A stretch of DNA of 37,752 nt from the NCBI GenBank assembly GCA_903821465.1, contig CAIJLK010000004.1, positions 1-37,752 on the forward strand, in the 5' to 3' direction. The notes beneath the pieces are model-generated. The model saw only the letters and a program-made list of their open reading frames with translations. It searched no databases and was not told the origin of the DNA. The DNA is from an uncultured Bacteroidota bacterium (GTDB taxonomy: Bacteria; Bacteroidota; Bacteroidia; Chitinophagales; Chitinophagaceae). Every line of letters begins with the position of its first letter. The stretch's first letter is position 1. The position numbers were made by a program, and so were the translations under genes. Shown here piece by piece: positions 37,618-37,752 of this stretch.

Positions 37618-37752
37618 AACCGAAGGTTGGTGCAAGGGCTTTGAGTAAGTCCACCACGAGAGGAAGACAACCGAGCAGGGCGAGGTTGTCAATCCTGATG
37701 TGAAGCATTCAAAAACCGAAGGTTGGTGCAAGGGCTTTGAGTAAGTCCACCA
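37618..37752. repeat. 39-bp direct repeat, 96-bp period, running off the window edge
   Basis: The 39 bases at 37618-37656 recur exactly at 37714-37752, the last base of the window, so the second copy may extend further. Each copy starts with the triloop hairpin AACC-GAA-GGTT and ends CCACCA. Between the copies is a further dyad, GACAACC (37666-37672) with GGTTGTC (37684-37690). The total number of units cannot be known from this window. Confidence 0.85.

Noticed and set aside
37499..37731. Minus-strand frames of 66-69 aa after the tRNA
   Set aside because: They translate the repeat and hairpin tract and the tRNA complement; composition reflects the repeats rather than a protein.
37534..37752. 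CRISPR array
   Set aside because: The repeat is 39 bp with a 96-bp period, has hairpins inside and between the copies, and only two copies are visible; no cas genes are present.

Overview
This window looks like chromosome from a Bacteroidota bacterium, most likely of the Chitinophagia/Chitinophagaceae type. The DNA is AT-rich and coding-dense. It carries the gliding/T9SS-associated pair gldE-gldD, and genes start without Shine-Dalgarno sites and often with TTG. Promoter-like motifs follow the Bacteroidota form (TTTG, then TAnnTTTG). The DUF3109 protein and the 31-aa AURKAIP1/COX24-domain protein also fit. I saw no phage, transposon, CRISPR array or rRNA; the region reads as core chromosome plus a pigment locus.

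Layout. 1-2316 (minus): HU-like protein, TPR protein, 31-aa basic protein and the 5' part of RNase G. 2518-6183 (plus): mutY, ssb, gldE, gldD. 6184-6813 (minus): secreted cyclophilin. 6921-10212 (plus): DUF3109 protein, LutB-like Fe-S protein and a polysaccharide-deacetylase-like protein. 10213-16956 (minus): EamA transporter, purH, a short ComEC, a free-standing C-terminal half of carbamoyl-phosphate synthetase (carB) and a secreted amidohydrolase. 17087-17418: a broken DUF4136 lipoprotein gene. 17461-19187 (minus): umuC and umuD, divergent from a 2H-fold protein at 19262-19861. 19874-20314 (minus): periplasmic thioredoxin.

20519-24184 (plus) is an amino-sugar operon: an AmgK-like sugar kinase fused to a RapZ C-terminal domain, a MurU-like nucleotidyltransferase, a Gfo/Idh oxidoreductase and a hexapeptide acyltransferase. 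A NagX/HGSNAT-like membrane acetyltransferase converges on it. 25507-28006 holds rmlB-rmlC-rmlA for dTDP-4-keto-6-deoxysugars; rmlD is not in the window.

28077-37423 is the carotenoid locus: a CarH/LitR-like MerR regulator with a complete set of B12 ligands, an ECF sigma factor, then crtI, crtB, idi, crtD-like, cruF-like, crtZ and crtY, and a PfkB-family sugar kinase. Together these predict a monocyclic, 1'-hydroxylated carotenoid such as saproxanthin, probably under cobalamin-dependent light control. A tRNA-Arg(CCG) gene follows, and the window ends in a tract of hairpins and a 39-bp direct repeat with 96-bp period.

The points most worth following up are the kinase-RapZ fusion operon, the B12/ECF control region with its palindrome next to a promoter element, the UmuD homologue that lacks both catalytic residues, and the split carB.
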